Assembly: GCA_041392305.1 (NCBI GenBank)
Contig: JAWKMJ010000009.1
Location: 70,055-134,054 of the forward strand
Reading direction: 5' to 3'
Length of the DNA stretch: 64,000 nucleotides
DNA from: JAGQYP01 sp041392305
Lineage (GTDB): Bacteria; Bacteroidota; Bacteroidia; Flavobacteriales_D; Crocinitomicaceae
Shown: positions 1 to 9,580 of the stretch, in pieces
Position numbering within the stretch: the stretch's first letter is position 1
Layout: every line of letters begins with the position of its first letter
Notes under the pieces: generated by a model
The model's input: only the letters and a program-made list of their open reading frames with translations
Database searches by the model: none
What the model was told of the DNA's origin: nothing
Program-made: the position numbers and the translations under genes

Positions 1-1
1 A

Positions 2-2347
2 GAAAAAATTTATTCCGCTGAAGCCAAAGTCTCAAGGATTCAAGATCGTAGTTTTCCGGTTATTGAATGGCATCCTTCCGGAGATTATTTGAGTTTTTAT
101 AACGAAAGGAAAGGAAAGGTCTGGTATCATTTAGTGGATTTAAATACAAAGGAACACACCAAAGTTCAAATATCTAAATTGGAAAAAGTTCTATCTTATA
201 ATTTTTCGCATGATGGACGGAGAATCGTATTGTCTGGCGTTTGGCATGGTCAAACAGATCTTTACATTTATAACATTACAGGAAATTCAATAAAGAAATT
301 AACAGATGATATTTGGGATGACATAGATCCCAGATTTGCTGAGAACTCGACTCAAGTCATATTTTCTTCAAATAGAGACACGAACTATATTAACATGTTG
401 AAGAAGCCAGAAAACAAGCCGTTTAGTAGGCGATTTGATTTGTTTTTGATGGATTTGAAAGAAGAAGACCAACAGGTTAAGATATTGGAGCAATTGACCA
501 ATACACCTCTAGCGAATGAAACCCAGCCCTATCAAATTGGGAACAAGTCATACGTTTACCTTTCAAGTTCAAATGGAGTGATCAATCGACATATTGCATT
601 TAAGGACAGTGTTATAAGTCATATCGATACAATAATTCATTACAGGTATTTATTAAACAATGGTGCTCAAACGAATTATGTAACCAATATATTGGAACAA
701 GATGTGCGCCCGGAGGTTGGGAAAATTTTGAATTTGTATTTTCAGAACAATCAATATAAATTTTATCTGGAAGATTTTTCTGGACGAGATTCATTGAAAG
801 AACTGACCGATACGTATTACATGCGTAATCTAAAGAGAGATTCTCGAAAGGCGATGAAATCGGATCCTTCGAATACTTTGAAAGTGGATCTTCCAGTAAA
901 TCAGAAGGATGACCAGATAAAAAATGGTAAGGAAGAAAAGAACAGAGACCCTTCAGTGATTGATATTCATGACTACACGTTTCTAGATGAGGGGATTAAA
1001 AACAAGGAGGCAGAAAAAAACTATGAAAAGAAAGTTATAATACTCAGAGAGGATGGAAAGAAGGATGGAAATAATGAGATAGTAGATAATCAAGATTCCA
1101 CAAAGAATATTAGGAGAGGCGGCTTTGAACCTCCGCATGAATCTTTGTACAAGACGAATTTTGCAAAAGATTATGTATTAACCCAATTGAATAATGATTT
1201 TCTTAACCAAACTTATCAGCGATATTCAGGTCCTGGGGCCATTTATTTCAATTCTGGTTTCAGTGCTTTGTTCAAAATTGGGTTTAGTGACTTATTTGAA
1301 GATTTCAAGTTGATAGGAGGAATGCGTATTCCAGTCAATTTTAATAGTTCAGAATTTTTGGTAGGAATGGAGTTTTTACCGAATCGATTAGATCATAAGG
1401 TGATTCTATATAGAAGTTCATATAAAAGTGTAGAAAGCAACTCTGGGGATTATATAAAATGGAAAACTCATGAGGTTCGCTATCGAATGTCCTATCCTTT
1501 TACGGAGACCTTTAGTATTCGTGGGACATTTACATATCGAAACGATCATAAAGTATTTTTGTCCTATGATGATATTTCAATAGGTCAGCAATCATTAAAT
1601 ATTAGCCAGGGAGGTGCAAAATTTGAATTGGTTTATGATGATTCCAAACCAATTCAGTTAAATATATGGGAGGGCTTTAAATTGAAAGTTTTTGGAGAAT
1701 ATTTGCAAAGCTTCGATTCTGGGTTTAAGGCAATGTACAATATTGGGTTTGACTTAAGGTATGCTCTTAAAATCCACCGAAATTTGGTGTGGGTGAATCG
1801 ACTTTCTTTCGCTTCATCAATTGGGCAAAACCGTATTTTGTATTATTTAGGAGCTGTAGATGGTTGGTGGCAGTATAATGATGATAAACGTTTTGATCGA
1901 TCTATTGATGTTGATCCAAATCAACCTTATGCTTACCAGGCAATAGGGACACCCATGCGAGGGTTTAAACAAAATATTAGAAATGGAAATTCATTTGTTG
2001 CCTTGAATTCTGAGATTCGATGGCCAGTTTTCTCTTATTTTTCTAAATACCCCATCAAATCGGACTTCCTGAAGAATTTTCAAATTGTTTTGTTTGGAGA
2101 TGTTGGAACAGCTTGGACAGGTCCACATCCGTATTCAGACGAGAATTATTTCAATAAGCAAACAATCTATCAAAAACCATTGACTATTGAGGTATACAAT
2201 GCAAGAGAGCCCATTGTTGGCGGGTTTGGATTTGGAGCCAGAGCTAAAATATTTGGTTATTTTTTAAGATTTGATTTAGGATGGGGAATTGAAAATGGGG
2301 TAATAGGCAAACCCATCCCTTATTTCACTTTATCCACAGATATTTAA
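2..2347 (+). CDS. PD40 beta-propeller plus outer-membrane barrel protein, 5' end outside window
   Basis: The frame is open from base 2, so the gene begins upstream of the window; the TTG at 89 is only an internal codon and is not the start. The N-terminal third reads like TolB/PD40 propeller blades (SFYNERKGKVWYHL, then FSHDGRRIVLSG and FSSNRD). The C-terminal ~370 residues look like an outer-membrane barrel of the BamA/TamA surface-antigen type, with repeated amphipathic strands, FGDVGTAWTG near residue 670 and FLRFDLGWGIENG near the end. A charged Lys/Glu/Asp-rich linker joins the two parts (about residues 250-340). It is probably an outer-membrane protein with a periplasmic propeller. It overlaps the next gene by one base (TAATG), suggesting translational coupling. 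The exact substrate is unknown. Confidence 0.8.
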   Translation, partial: EKIYSAEAKVSRIQDRSFPVIEWHPSGDYLSFYNERKGKVWYHLVDLNTKEHTKVQISKLEKVLSYNFSHDGRRIVLSGVWHGQTDLYIYNITGNSIKKLTDDIWDDIDPRFAENSTQVIFSSNRDTNYINMLKKPENKPFSRRFDLFLMDLKEEDQQVKILEQLTNTPLANETQPYQIGNKSYVYLSSSNGVINRHIAFKDSVISHIDTIIHYRYLLNNGAQTNYVTNILEQDVRPEVGKILNLYFQNNQYKFYLEDFSGRDSLKELTDTYYMRNLKRDSRKAMKSDPSNTLKVDLPVNQKDDQIKNGKEEKNRDPSVIDIHDYTFLDEGIKNKEAEKNYEKKVIILREDGKKDGNNEIVDNQDSTKNIRRGGFEPPHESLYKTNFAKDYVLTQLNNDFLNQTYQRYSGPGAIYFNSGFSALFKIGFSDLFEDFKLIGGMRIPVNFNSSEFLVGMEFLPNRLDHKVILYRSSYKSVESNSGDYIKWKTHEVRYRMSYPFTETFSIRGTFTYRNDHKVFLSYDDISIGQQSLNISQGGAKFELVYDDSKPIQLNIWEGFKLKVFGEYLQSFDSGFKAMYNIGFDLRYALKIHRNLVWVNRLSFASSIGQNRILYYLGAVDGWWQYNDDKRFDRSIDVDPNQPYAYQAIGTPMRGFKQNIRNGNSFVALNSEIRWPVFSYFSKYPIKSDFLKNFQIVLFGDVGTAWTGPHPYSDENYFNKQTIYQKPLTIEVYNAREPIVGGFGFGARAKIFGYFLRFDLGWGIENGVIGKPIPYFTLSTDI

Positions 2348-2736
2348 TGACCATTAATACTATCATCATATTGGTTTTTATTGGTGTCGCAGCGGGTATT
2401 TTAAGCGGTTTTGTTGGGATTGGTGGTGGAGTAGTTATTGTTCCTGCATTGATTTATTTTTTTGGGATGAGTCAGATGGAAGCTCAGGGTACAAGTTTAT
2501 TTTTAATGTTGCCCCCTATTGGTATTTTGGCAGTTATGAATTATTACAGGACAGGCAATGTAAATGTATGGTATGGAATAATTATAGCCTGTACTTTTGT
2601 TATAGGAGGATATTTTGGTTCAAAGATATCTTTAAGAATTTCTCCCAGCACGGTTAAAATTATTTTTGGAACATTTATGCTTTATGTTGCGTTTAAAATG
2701 ATCCTATCCGGATGGCAAGGTATACAGTCAAAATAG
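2347..2736 (+). CDS. Half-size TauE/SafE family membrane protein
   Basis: A 129-residue hydrophobic protein with about four membrane segments. The N-terminus carries the family's glycine-rich signature (GILSGFVGIGGGVVIVPAL), followed by a second glycine-rich helix with GGYFGSKIS. TauE/SafE proteins usually have two such halves and about 240-260 residues, as in the second copy at 43150-43878; this one holds a single half and would need to dimerise to make a full transporter. The family exports sulfite or organosulfonates or moves other small anions; the substrate here cannot be told. Its start overlaps the stop of the upstream gene and the next gene begins two bases after its stop, so all three are probably one transcript. 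Confidence 0.85.
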   Translation: MTINTIIILVFIGVAAGILSGFVGIGGGVVIVPALIYFFGMSQMEAQGTSLFLMLPPIGILAVMNYYRTGNVNVWYGIIIACTFVIGGYFGSKISLRISPSTVKIIFGTFMLYVAFKMILSGWQGIQSK

Positions 2737-2737
2737 A

Positions 2738-3919
2738 ATGGACATTCAGCAGGAAATAGCACAAATATTTGATCAGATTGTATCGTGGAGAAGACATCTT
2801 CATGCAAATCCTGAGTTGAGTTTTCAGGAAAAGGAGACCAGTAGCTTTATTGCATCACTTTTAACAGAATGGGGCATAGAGTATTCTTCTTGTTTTGGGG
2901 GCTACAGTCTTGTTGCAACGTTAAAGGGACAGCGACCTGGGAATAAGTGTATTGCTTTGCGTGCAGATATTGATGCACTGCCCATTCAGGAAGAGAATGA
3001 TGTAGATTACAGGTCTAAGCAATCAGGGATTATGCATGCTTGTGGGCATGATGTCCACACCGCGAATTTACTGGGAGTTTTGGCAATCATGAAGGAACAA
3101 ACGGCCGAATTTGGAGGAACAATAAAATTTATTTTTCAGCATGCGGAGGAAAAATTGCCTGGTGGTGCGAGTATAATGATTGAGAAGGGGGTATTAGAAA
3201 ATCCGAAAGTAGATGAGATTTATGGTTTACATGTTTTCCCCGAACTTGAAGTGGGAAAAGTTGGATTTCGATCGGGAATGTACATGGCAAGTTGTGATGA
3301 ATTGTATTTTACTGTGAAAGGAAAAGGAGGTCATGGAGCAATGCCCCATAAAGTAATTGATCCAATTCAAATTAGTGCGCAGATAATTCAAGGACTTCAG
3401 ACTGTGAATAGCCGAAGATATGATCCTGCAATTCCTTCAGTAGTTTCAATTGGTAGGATTGAAGGAATGGGAGCCACCAACGTGATTCCGGATGAAGTAA
3501 AGATGCAAGGAACCTTTCGCACATTAGACGAAGAATGGAGGAAAATGGGGCATAGATTTATTCAGGAGATTGCACAAGGTATAGCAAAATCAAATGGAGG
3601 CGATTGTGAAGTTGAGATCATCAAAGGTTATCCTTATTTGGAAAACCATGAGGGGATTACTGATGAAGCCAAACGAACCGCTATTTCTTTACTCGGAGAA
3701 GATCGCGTGGTCGATCTACCCATTCGGTTGACAGGAGAAGACTTTGCTTTTTATTCTCATAAAATTCCGGCCTGTTTTTTTAGATTGGGAGTGCGAAATG
3801 AGTCGAAAGGAATAATTCACGGTGTTCACAATTCAAGGTTTGACGTAGACGAGGCGTGTTTCCAGACAGGCGTCCTAGTGATGTCAGGAATATTATTGAG
3901 TCGTTTGGCTCAAATTTAA
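2738..3919 (+). CDS. M20 family amidohydrolase (N-acyl-amino-acid hydrolase type)
   Basis: 393 residues, the usual length for the M20D amidohydrolases that cleave N-acyl or N-carbamoyl groups from amino acids (hippurate hydrolase, IAA-amino acid hydrolase, AbgA-like). The metal ligands are visible: ACGHDVHTA near residue 103 (Cys and His), HAEEKLPGGA near residue 137 (the Glu-Glu pair), GLHVFPE near 166 and the C-terminal HGVHNSRFDVDE. The dimerisation domain lies between about residues 185 and 300 (GKGGHGAMPH). There is no signal peptide, so it should be cytoplasmic. Its last four bases overlap the 3' end of convergent recQ. The exact substrate is not evident. Confidence 0.92.
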   Translation: MDIQQEIAQIFDQIVSWRRHLHANPELSFQEKETSSFIASLLTEWGIEYSSCFGGYSLVATLKGQRPGNKCIALRADIDALPIQEENDVDYRSKQSGIMHACGHDVHTANLLGVLAIMKEQTAEFGGTIKFIFQHAEEKLPGGASIMIEKGVLENPKVDEIYGLHVFPELEVGKVGFRSGMYMASCDELYFTVKGKGGHGAMPHKVIDPIQISAQIIQGLQTVNSRRYDPAIPSVVSIGRIEGMGATNVIPDEVKMQGTFRTLDEEWRKMGHRFIQEIAQGIAKSNGGDCEVEIIKGYPYLENHEGITDEAKRTAISLLGEDRVVDLPIRLTGEDFAFYSHKIPACFFRLGVRNESKGIIHGVHNSRFDVDEACFQTGVLVMSGILLSRLAQI

Positions 3920-6099
3920 TTGGCCATTTCACTCATAAATTTGATCCGCATCAATCTCAGCTCTTCCTCTGTATAATCCCCTTCAAATTCTTCATAAGCG
4001 TGTTGAATGTCGTCGGTTTCGGCCTCTGAAAAGTAATCATAGATTTCTTCCTGATGTGATTCATCTAAAATTTCATCGATATAATAATCGATATCTACTT
4101 TAGTCCCGGACGCAACAATGGCTTCAATTTCTTCAATAATTTCTTCTAGATCTTTACCTTGAGAGCTTCCAATGTCTTCCAAAGGCATTTTTCTATCAAT
4201 ATTTTGAATTAGATGCACTTTCATCCCCGATTTGTTGACGATAGATTTCACCACATAGTCCATTGGGCGATCGATCTCATTTTCGGTCACGTATTTGGAG
4301 ATTAATTCCACGAATTCCCTACCATATCTTTTAGCTTTACCGAGGCCAACACCCTGAATATTTGTCAATTCCTCAATGCTGACGGGATATTGAGTTGCCA
4401 TATCGTTAATGGAAGGCTCTTGGAAAATCACAAATGGAGGGATATCCTTTTGCTTGGAGATTTTTTTTCTGAGATCCATAAGCATATTGAATAATTCTTC
4501 ATCTGTTGTAGCTCCACCTTTTTGGTTTACCAAGATATCGCCGTCAACTTCTGCGGAATAGTCTCTTTCCAGAACCAATTGAATTTCTCTGGGGTTAGCC
4601 ATGAAATCAAGTCCTTTTTGAGACAATTTAATCACGCCGTAACTTTCAATGTCTTTCGATAAATAACCTCGGACAAGTGCTTGTCTTAAAACGGCATTCC
4701 AATGGTTTTCATCTTTATCTTTTCCGGATCCAAAACCTGGTAATTTATCATGTTTGTAGGTTTTGATCTCCGTGGCTTCAATTCCAGTAAGAAATTTGCA
4801 AATGTGCTTGGCCTTCTGAGTTTCTTTCATTTCTTCTACGGCCTTGAGTGCAAGTAAAAGATCGTGAGTTCCAGGGTATTTTTCTTTTGGTGTTTTGCAA
4901 TTGTCGCACATACAACTACAATCCTGATCATTGAACTCTTCTCCAAAATAATGAAGAATGTATTTTCTTCTACATACCGAAGTTTCAGCATAGGAAGTTA
5001 CTTCAAAAAGCAATTGTCTTCCTATCTCTTGTTCCGAAACTGGTTTTCCCTGAAGGAATTTTTCTAATTTTTCAATATCCTTGTAACTGTAGAAAGCCAA
5101 GCAATGTCCTTCTCCACCATCACGACCGGCTCTCCCCGTTTCCTGATAATAGCTTTCAATACTTTTTGGAATATCATGATGGATCACAAATCGCACATCC
5201 GGTTTGTCAATTCCCATACCAAACGCAATGGTCGCAACGATAATGTCAACTTCTTCCATCAAGAACATGTCCTGATGTTTAGCTCTGGTAACGGCATCCA
5301 TTCCTGCGTGGTAGGCCAAGGCACTTATTCCGTTGACTTGTAAAACTTCAGCTAATTCTTCCACCTTTTTTCTACTCAAGCAATACACAATTCCTGACTT
5401 TCCTGAACGTTGCTTGACGAATTTAATAATCTCTTTTTCGATTTCGATCTTTGGTCTGACCTCATAAAAAAGATTATCCCGGTTAAAGGAAGCCTTAAAA
5501 ACCGTTGCATCGGTCATGTTCAAGTTCTTCTGTATATCAGATTGTACTTTAGGAGTAGCAGTAGCGGTGAGAGCAATTATTGGAACTTTCGATATTTGTT
5601 GGAATATTTCTCTTAACCTTCTGTATTCCGGTCTAAAATCATGTCCCCATTCTGAAATACAATGCGCCTCATCAATTGCGAAGAAGGAAATCGTAACGGT
5701 ATTGAAGAACTCAATATTCTCTTTTTTTGTGAGAGATTCGGGGGCAACATAAAGCAATTTCGTTTTACCAGCAGAAATATCAGATTTTACCTGATTCAAC
5801 TCAGTTTTATTCAAAGAGGAATTTAAGAAATGCGCAACTGCGTTGTCCTCGGAGACTTGTCGAATAGAATCTACCTGATTTTTCATCAGTGCAATCAGCG
5901 GGGAAACAACGATTGCAGTACCCTCCTGAATGAGAGCCGGCAATTGATAGCACATGGATTTACCTCCACCGGTAGGCATAATTACGAAAGTATTTTGACC
6001 ATTTAGGACATTTTCGATAATCGATTCCTGGTTTCCGCGAAACTTTTCGAATCCAAAATATTTTTTTAAGGAAGCTTTTAAATCCAGACTTTCAATCAC
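3916..6099 (-). CDS. recQ: ATP-dependent DNA helicase RecQ
   Basis: A 727-residue superfamily-2 3'-5' helicase. Walker A is at residues 41-48 (MPTGGGKS), the DEAH box at 143-146 followed by CISEWGHDFRPE, and motif III is ALTATATP. Helicase motif VI lies near YYQETGRAGRDG. The RecQ zinc-binding region is present (CRRKYILHYFGE ... CSCMCDNC), then a winged-helix domain, and an HRDC domain in the last third (IQGVGLGKAKRYGREFVELI). An acidic tail follows, as is common in Bacteroidota RecQ, whose length is about 725-735. It acts in recombination and repair of stalled forks. It is transcribed alone and convergently with the M20 gene, overlapping it by four bases. Confidence 0.97.
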   Translation of the reverse strand: MIESLDLKASLKKYFGFEKFRGNQESIIENVLNGQNTFVIMPTGGGKSMCYQLPALIQEGTAIVVSPLIALMKNQVDSIRQVSEDNAVAHFLNSSLNKTELNQVKSDISAGKTKLLYVAPESLTKKENIEFFNTVTISFFAIDEAHCISEWGHDFRPEYRRLREIFQQISKVPIIALTATATPKVQSDIQKNLNMTDATVFKASFNRDNLFYEVRPKIEIEKEIIKFVKQRSGKSGIVYCLSRKKVEELAEVLQVNGISALAYHAGMDAVTRAKHQDMFLMEEVDIIVATIAFGMGIDKPDVRFVIHHDIPKSIESYYQETGRAGRDGGEGHCLAFYSYKDIEKLEKFLQGKPVSEQEIGRQLLFEVTSYAETSVCRRKYILHYFGEEFNDQDCSCMCDNCKTPKEKYPGTHDLLLALKAVEEMKETQKAKHICKFLTGIEATEIKTYKHDKLPGFGSGKDKDENHWNAVLRQALVRGYLSKDIESYGVIKLSQKGLDFMANPREIQLVLERDYSAEVDGDILVNQKGGATTDEELFNMLMDLRKKISKQKDIPPFVIFQEPSINDMATQYPVSIEELTNIQGVGLGKAKRYGREFVELISKYVTENEIDRPMDYVVKSIVNKSGMKVHLIQNIDRKMPLEDIGSSQGKDLEEIIEEIEAIVASGTKVDIDYYIDEILDESHQEEIYDYFSEAETDDIQHAYEEFEGDYTEEELRLMRIKFMSEMAN

Positions 6100-6261
6100 G
6101 TTTCAATGATTTATGTTCACTAATAATGATATTAAATTTAAGGATAATTTTTACAAAACTTAAGCCAATGGAAATTTAATTTCACATTTTTTTTACGAAA
6201 AGAAATCTCAAAGTACTCGAATATAAACAATGATGAATTAGGCTATTTTGAGTCAATCATT

Positions 6262-6269
6262 TACTTTTG
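6262..6269 (+). promoter_or_regulatory. Candidate -7 promoter element for tatC
   Basis: TACTTTTG matches the Bacteroidota -7 consensus TAnnTTTG and ends 11 bases before the tatC start codon. No TTG at the ideal -33 spacing was found, so only the downstream half is supported. Confidence 0.5.
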
Positions 6270-6280
6270 CAACCTGATTT

Positions 6281-7063
6281 ATGGAGGAAGAGAAGAATAT
6301 GTCTTTTTTGGATCACCTTGAAGAATTGAGGTGGCGGTTAGTACGTTCGAGTGTTGCAATCGTGCTTTTCGCTGTCGTTATTTTCATTTTTAGGGAATGG
6401 TTAATGGAAAATGTTTTTCTTACCTTGAAGGATACGGATTTTCCAACTTATGCACTTTTATGCAGTTGGTTTGGTATTTGTGTTGATGAAATTAGTTTGA
6501 ATGTTCAGAATATCAATATGTCTGGTCAGTTTTCTTTGACATTAATGATCAGTATTGTTGGAGGAATAGTTTGTGCTTTTCCTTATATATTTTGGGAGAT
6601 GTGGGGTTTTGTAAAGCCTGGATTAAGGCAAAACGAAGCCCAAATGGTCAGAGGGATTACCTTTTTTGTTTCTGTTTTGTTCTTTCTTGGAATTTTGTTT
6701 GGTTACTACATTATCGCCCCTTTGACGGTTCAGTTTTTTGGAAATTGGAAATTATCAGAAGATATCAGCAATAACATTACCATTGCCTCATTTTTAACTA
6801 CGATTGTGTCGACGGTTTTTTATACCGGACTTTTATTTCTTTTACCAGTTGTCATCTATGTCTTTTCAAAATTGGGAATTATGACACCTTCCTTTCTAAG
6901 AAAATATAGAAGACACGCCATTGTTATCGTTTTGATTCTTGCAGCCATCATTACACCTCCAGATTTCATCAGTCAAATCATTGTTGCGGTACCAATTCTA
7001 ATTCTTTATGAAGTTGGAATTCTTATCTCCGCGCGCGTTGAAAAAAACCGAACAAAACTGTAA
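6281..7063 (+). CDS. tatC: Sec-independent protein translocase subunit TatC
   Basis: 260 residues with six predicted membrane helices, the normal TatC size. The cytoplasmic N-terminus has the family signature MSFLDHLEELRWRL, which contributes to twin-arginine signal recognition, and the first-loop region includes FPYIFWEMWGFVKPGL with the conserved Glu/Phe-Pro features. TatC is the receptor for folded twin-arginine substrates; tatA/tatB are not in the window. It sits 45 bases upstream of the DUF5686 gene and may be co-transcribed with it and lptB. No irregularities are seen. Confidence 0.97.
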   Translation: MEEEKNMSFLDHLEELRWRLVRSSVAIVLFAVVIFIFREWLMENVFLTLKDTDFPTYALLCSWFGICVDEISLNVQNINMSGQFSLTLMISIVGGIVCAFPYIFWEMWGFVKPGLRQNEAQMVRGITFFVSVLFFLGILFGYYIIAPLTVQFFGNWKLSEDISNNITIASFLTTIVSTVFYTGLLFLLPVVIYVFSKLGIMTPSFLRKYRRHAIVIVLILAAIITPPDFISQIIVAVPILILYEVGILISARVEKNRTKL

Positions 7064-7108
7064 TTAACACCTCATTATTCTTAGGAATATTTCTCTATAT
7101 TTAGCTCT

Positions 7109-9577
7109 GTGTTGCGCATCATTACTATTTGTATTCTACTGATTACCTTATCAGTTTTTAATTCTACCCTTCACGCTCAGGCAACGGTAGTAGAAGGATT
7201 CGTGCGTGATGGTTCCACCAAAGAACGACTACCATTCGTAAATATTCAATACAAAGGAACTTCGGTTGGGACAATGACGGATACCGCGGGCTATTATTTG
7301 ATAAAATCTAAACCGCCTTGTGATTCACTTGTATTTTCCTTCTTGGGTTATCAATCTGTTACAATTAAAATCGAAGAAGGAATAACTAATAAACGGGATA
7401 TTTTTCTTTTTGCTGATGATGAAATATTGGAAACCGTAGAAGTTAAAGCCCCTGAGATTGATCCTGCCTATTATATTTTTGCCCGGATTATTAAGCACAA
7501 AGATGAAAATGATCCACAGAAACTAGATTTTTATCAGTATGAATTATATAACAAAATTCAAATGGATTTAACGAATCTTACTGAAAAGTTCCAAAATAGG
7601 GGTCTGGTAAAAAAGTTAGATATGGATCAGTACGTAGATTCGACTAAAAATGGATATGTATTGCCAATTATGTTAACAGAAACCTTGTCCGACTATTATT
7701 TTAAAAAGAATCCAAGACAAAAAAAGGAGGTGATTAAAGCGAGTAGAGTAACTGGGGTCGATAATTTACAAGTGGGACAGTTTTTAGGCGATATGTATTT
7801 TGATGTAAACGTTTACGACAATTATTTAAAATTATTTAATAAAGACTTCATTTCTCCAATAGCCAATTTTGGAAAGGCGCATTATCGCTATTATATGATT
7901 GATACTTTAGAGATGCAAGGGCGATATTGTTATCAGATTAAGTTCTTTCCAAAGCACAAGGGAGAGCCGGTTTTTATTGGAGATATGTTTATCGATACAG
8001 TTGATTATGCAGTAGTAAGAATTGAGTCGGCTATTTCACCGGATATCAATATCAACTATCTAAATGATATCTGGGTGATCCAGGAATACGAAAAAATTGA
8101 TTCTCTCGCGTGGATGTTGGTTAAAGAAGAAGTTAAAGCCAAGTTCAATATTGTAAGAAAGTCGAAGTTATTTGGATTTCAAGGTTACAAAACAACGACT
8201 CGATCCAACTTTGTATTTGAAGATTCGCTTCCCAATAATTTCATGACTCTTCCTGATGAAGTGATTGTAAATCCTGATGCAAAAGAAAAAGGAAATGCCT
8301 ATTGGGATAAGAATCGACATGTTGATTTAAGTGAAAAGGAAGAAGGAATTATACAAATGACGGATTCTTTGGAAAACAATAAGACGTATAAGTTTCTCAA
8401 GTCCCTAGGAACAGCGGTTTATTCTGGCTATTGGCCAGTTGGTCCGATCGAAATAGGTCATTTTCATCGATTTGTAAGTTTCAATCAAATTGAAGGATGG
8501 AGATTTGAAGGATCGCTTAGGACATCCAACAAATTCAGTAAAACATTTGAGATTTCTACTTATTTGGCCTATGGATTGCGGGATCAGAAATTTAAATTTG
8601 GAGTAGGTGCACGTTGGAAATTAGATCCGAAAAAAAGGTCAATGCTAGCTGCATATTTCAGAAGTGATATTGAGCAATTAGGTCAATCTGAAGATTCTAA
8701 AGCACTAGGATCAACTTTAGGAACTATTTTACGAACCGGTCCTCTAACCAAACTTACTTATGTCAACAAAGCCGGTCTGACGTTCGAGAGAGATTGGTTT
8801 GATGGATTTATTACTTTCAATGGTATCGAATGGAAGGAGTATATTCCAACAAGAAATGCAGACTACAAAAAAGTGGATGAGCATGGTAATATCGTTGATG
8901 TTCAGAAAATTCAAACCACTGAATTGTTTTTTCAAGTGAGATATGGACAAGGAGAACGTTTTATAAGCGGACAATTCGATCGCTTGTCTTTAGGATCTAA
9001 GAAACCCATTATCAGCATGAAATATACCCTTTCCGCAAAAGGGTTTTTAGGATCCGACTACACGTATCACAAATTTGAAGTGGATTTAGATCATCGCCCG
9101 AAGATTGGAGTCTTGGGTCGGTTAAGGTATAATATTTATGCGGGATACATCATTGGTAATATCCCGTATCCGTTTCAGAAAGTTCATGAAGGTAATCAGT
9201 CCTTGTATTCGCAAATCACAGCATTCAACAATATGAATTTCTTTGAATTTGTGAGTAATCGTTATGTCGGATTTAATTTTGAACATCACCTTATGGGGTT
9301 GATTTGGGATAGGATTCCATGGATCAGAAAAGCACGTTTGCGAACTGTTTGGGCATTTAAGATGGTATATGGAGGTTTAAGTCGACCAGATCCTAGAATT
9401 ATGTTGCTTCCGAACAATATTTATACTTTAGAAAAGTTACCTTATATGGAAATCAGCGTGGGCTTAGAGAATATCCTTAATTTTGTCCGTGTGGATTTTG
9501 TTTGGAGATTAACGCATTTAGATAAACCAGATGCCGTTCCGTTTGGAGTTCGATTTAGGTTCCAAGTGGATTTTTAA
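7109..9577 (+). CDS. DUF5686 outer-membrane protein with carboxypeptidase regulatory-like domain
   Basis: 822 residues from a GTG start; the following LRIITICILLITLS is a signal peptide ending near STLHAQ. Residues about 25-110 form a carboxypeptidase-D regulatory-like beta sandwich (VVEGFVRDGSTKERLPFVNI, GTMTDTAGYYLI). The remainder resembles DUF5686, with long beta-strand-rich sequence and alternating aromatic strands at the C-terminus, ending in a phenylalanine (RFRFQVDF) as is typical of outer-membrane barrels. Such proteins are widespread in Bacteroidota and their function is not established. It is followed after three bases by lptB, which suggests, but does not prove, an envelope role. 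Confidence 0.85.
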   Translation: MLRIITICILLITLSVFNSTLHAQATVVEGFVRDGSTKERLPFVNIQYKGTSVGTMTDTAGYYLIKSKPPCDSLVFSFLGYQSVTIKIEEGITNKRDIFLFADDEILETVEVKAPEIDPAYYIFARIIKHKDENDPQKLDFYQYELYNKIQMDLTNLTEKFQNRGLVKKLDMDQYVDSTKNGYVLPIMLTETLSDYYFKKNPRQKKEVIKASRVTGVDNLQVGQFLGDMYFDVNVYDNYLKLFNKDFISPIANFGKAHYRYYMIDTLEMQGRYCYQIKFFPKHKGEPVFIGDMFIDTVDYAVVRIESAISPDININYLNDIWVIQEYEKIDSLAWMLVKEEVKAKFNIVRKSKLFGFQGYKTTTRSNFVFEDSLPNNFMTLPDEVIVNPDAKEKGNAYWDKNRHVDLSEKEEGIIQMTDSLENNKTYKFLKSLGTAVYSGYWPVGPIEIGHFHRFVSFNQIEGWRFEGSLRTSNKFSKTFEISTYLAYGLRDQKFKFGVGARWKLDPKKRSMLAAYFRSDIEQLGQSEDSKALGSTLGTILRTGPLTKLTYVNKAGLTFERDWFDGFITFNGIEWKEYIPTRNADYKKVDEHGNIVDVQKIQTTELFFQVRYGQGERFISGQFDRLSLGSKKPIISMKYTLSAKGFLGSDYTYHKFEVDLDHRPKIGVLGRLRYNIYAGYIIGNIPYPFQKVHEGNQSLYSQITAFNNMNFFEFVSNRYVGFNFEHHLMGLIWDRIPWIRKARLRTVWAFKMVYGGLSRPDPRIMLLPNNIYTLEKLPYMEISVGLENILNFVRVDFVWRLTHLDKPDAVPFGVRFRFQVDF

Positions 9578-9580
9578 GAT

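Noticed and set aside
3916..3919. Frameshift or misassembly at the recQ / M20 overlap
   Set aside because: Both genes end with full-length C-termini; a four-base convergent overlap is ordinary.
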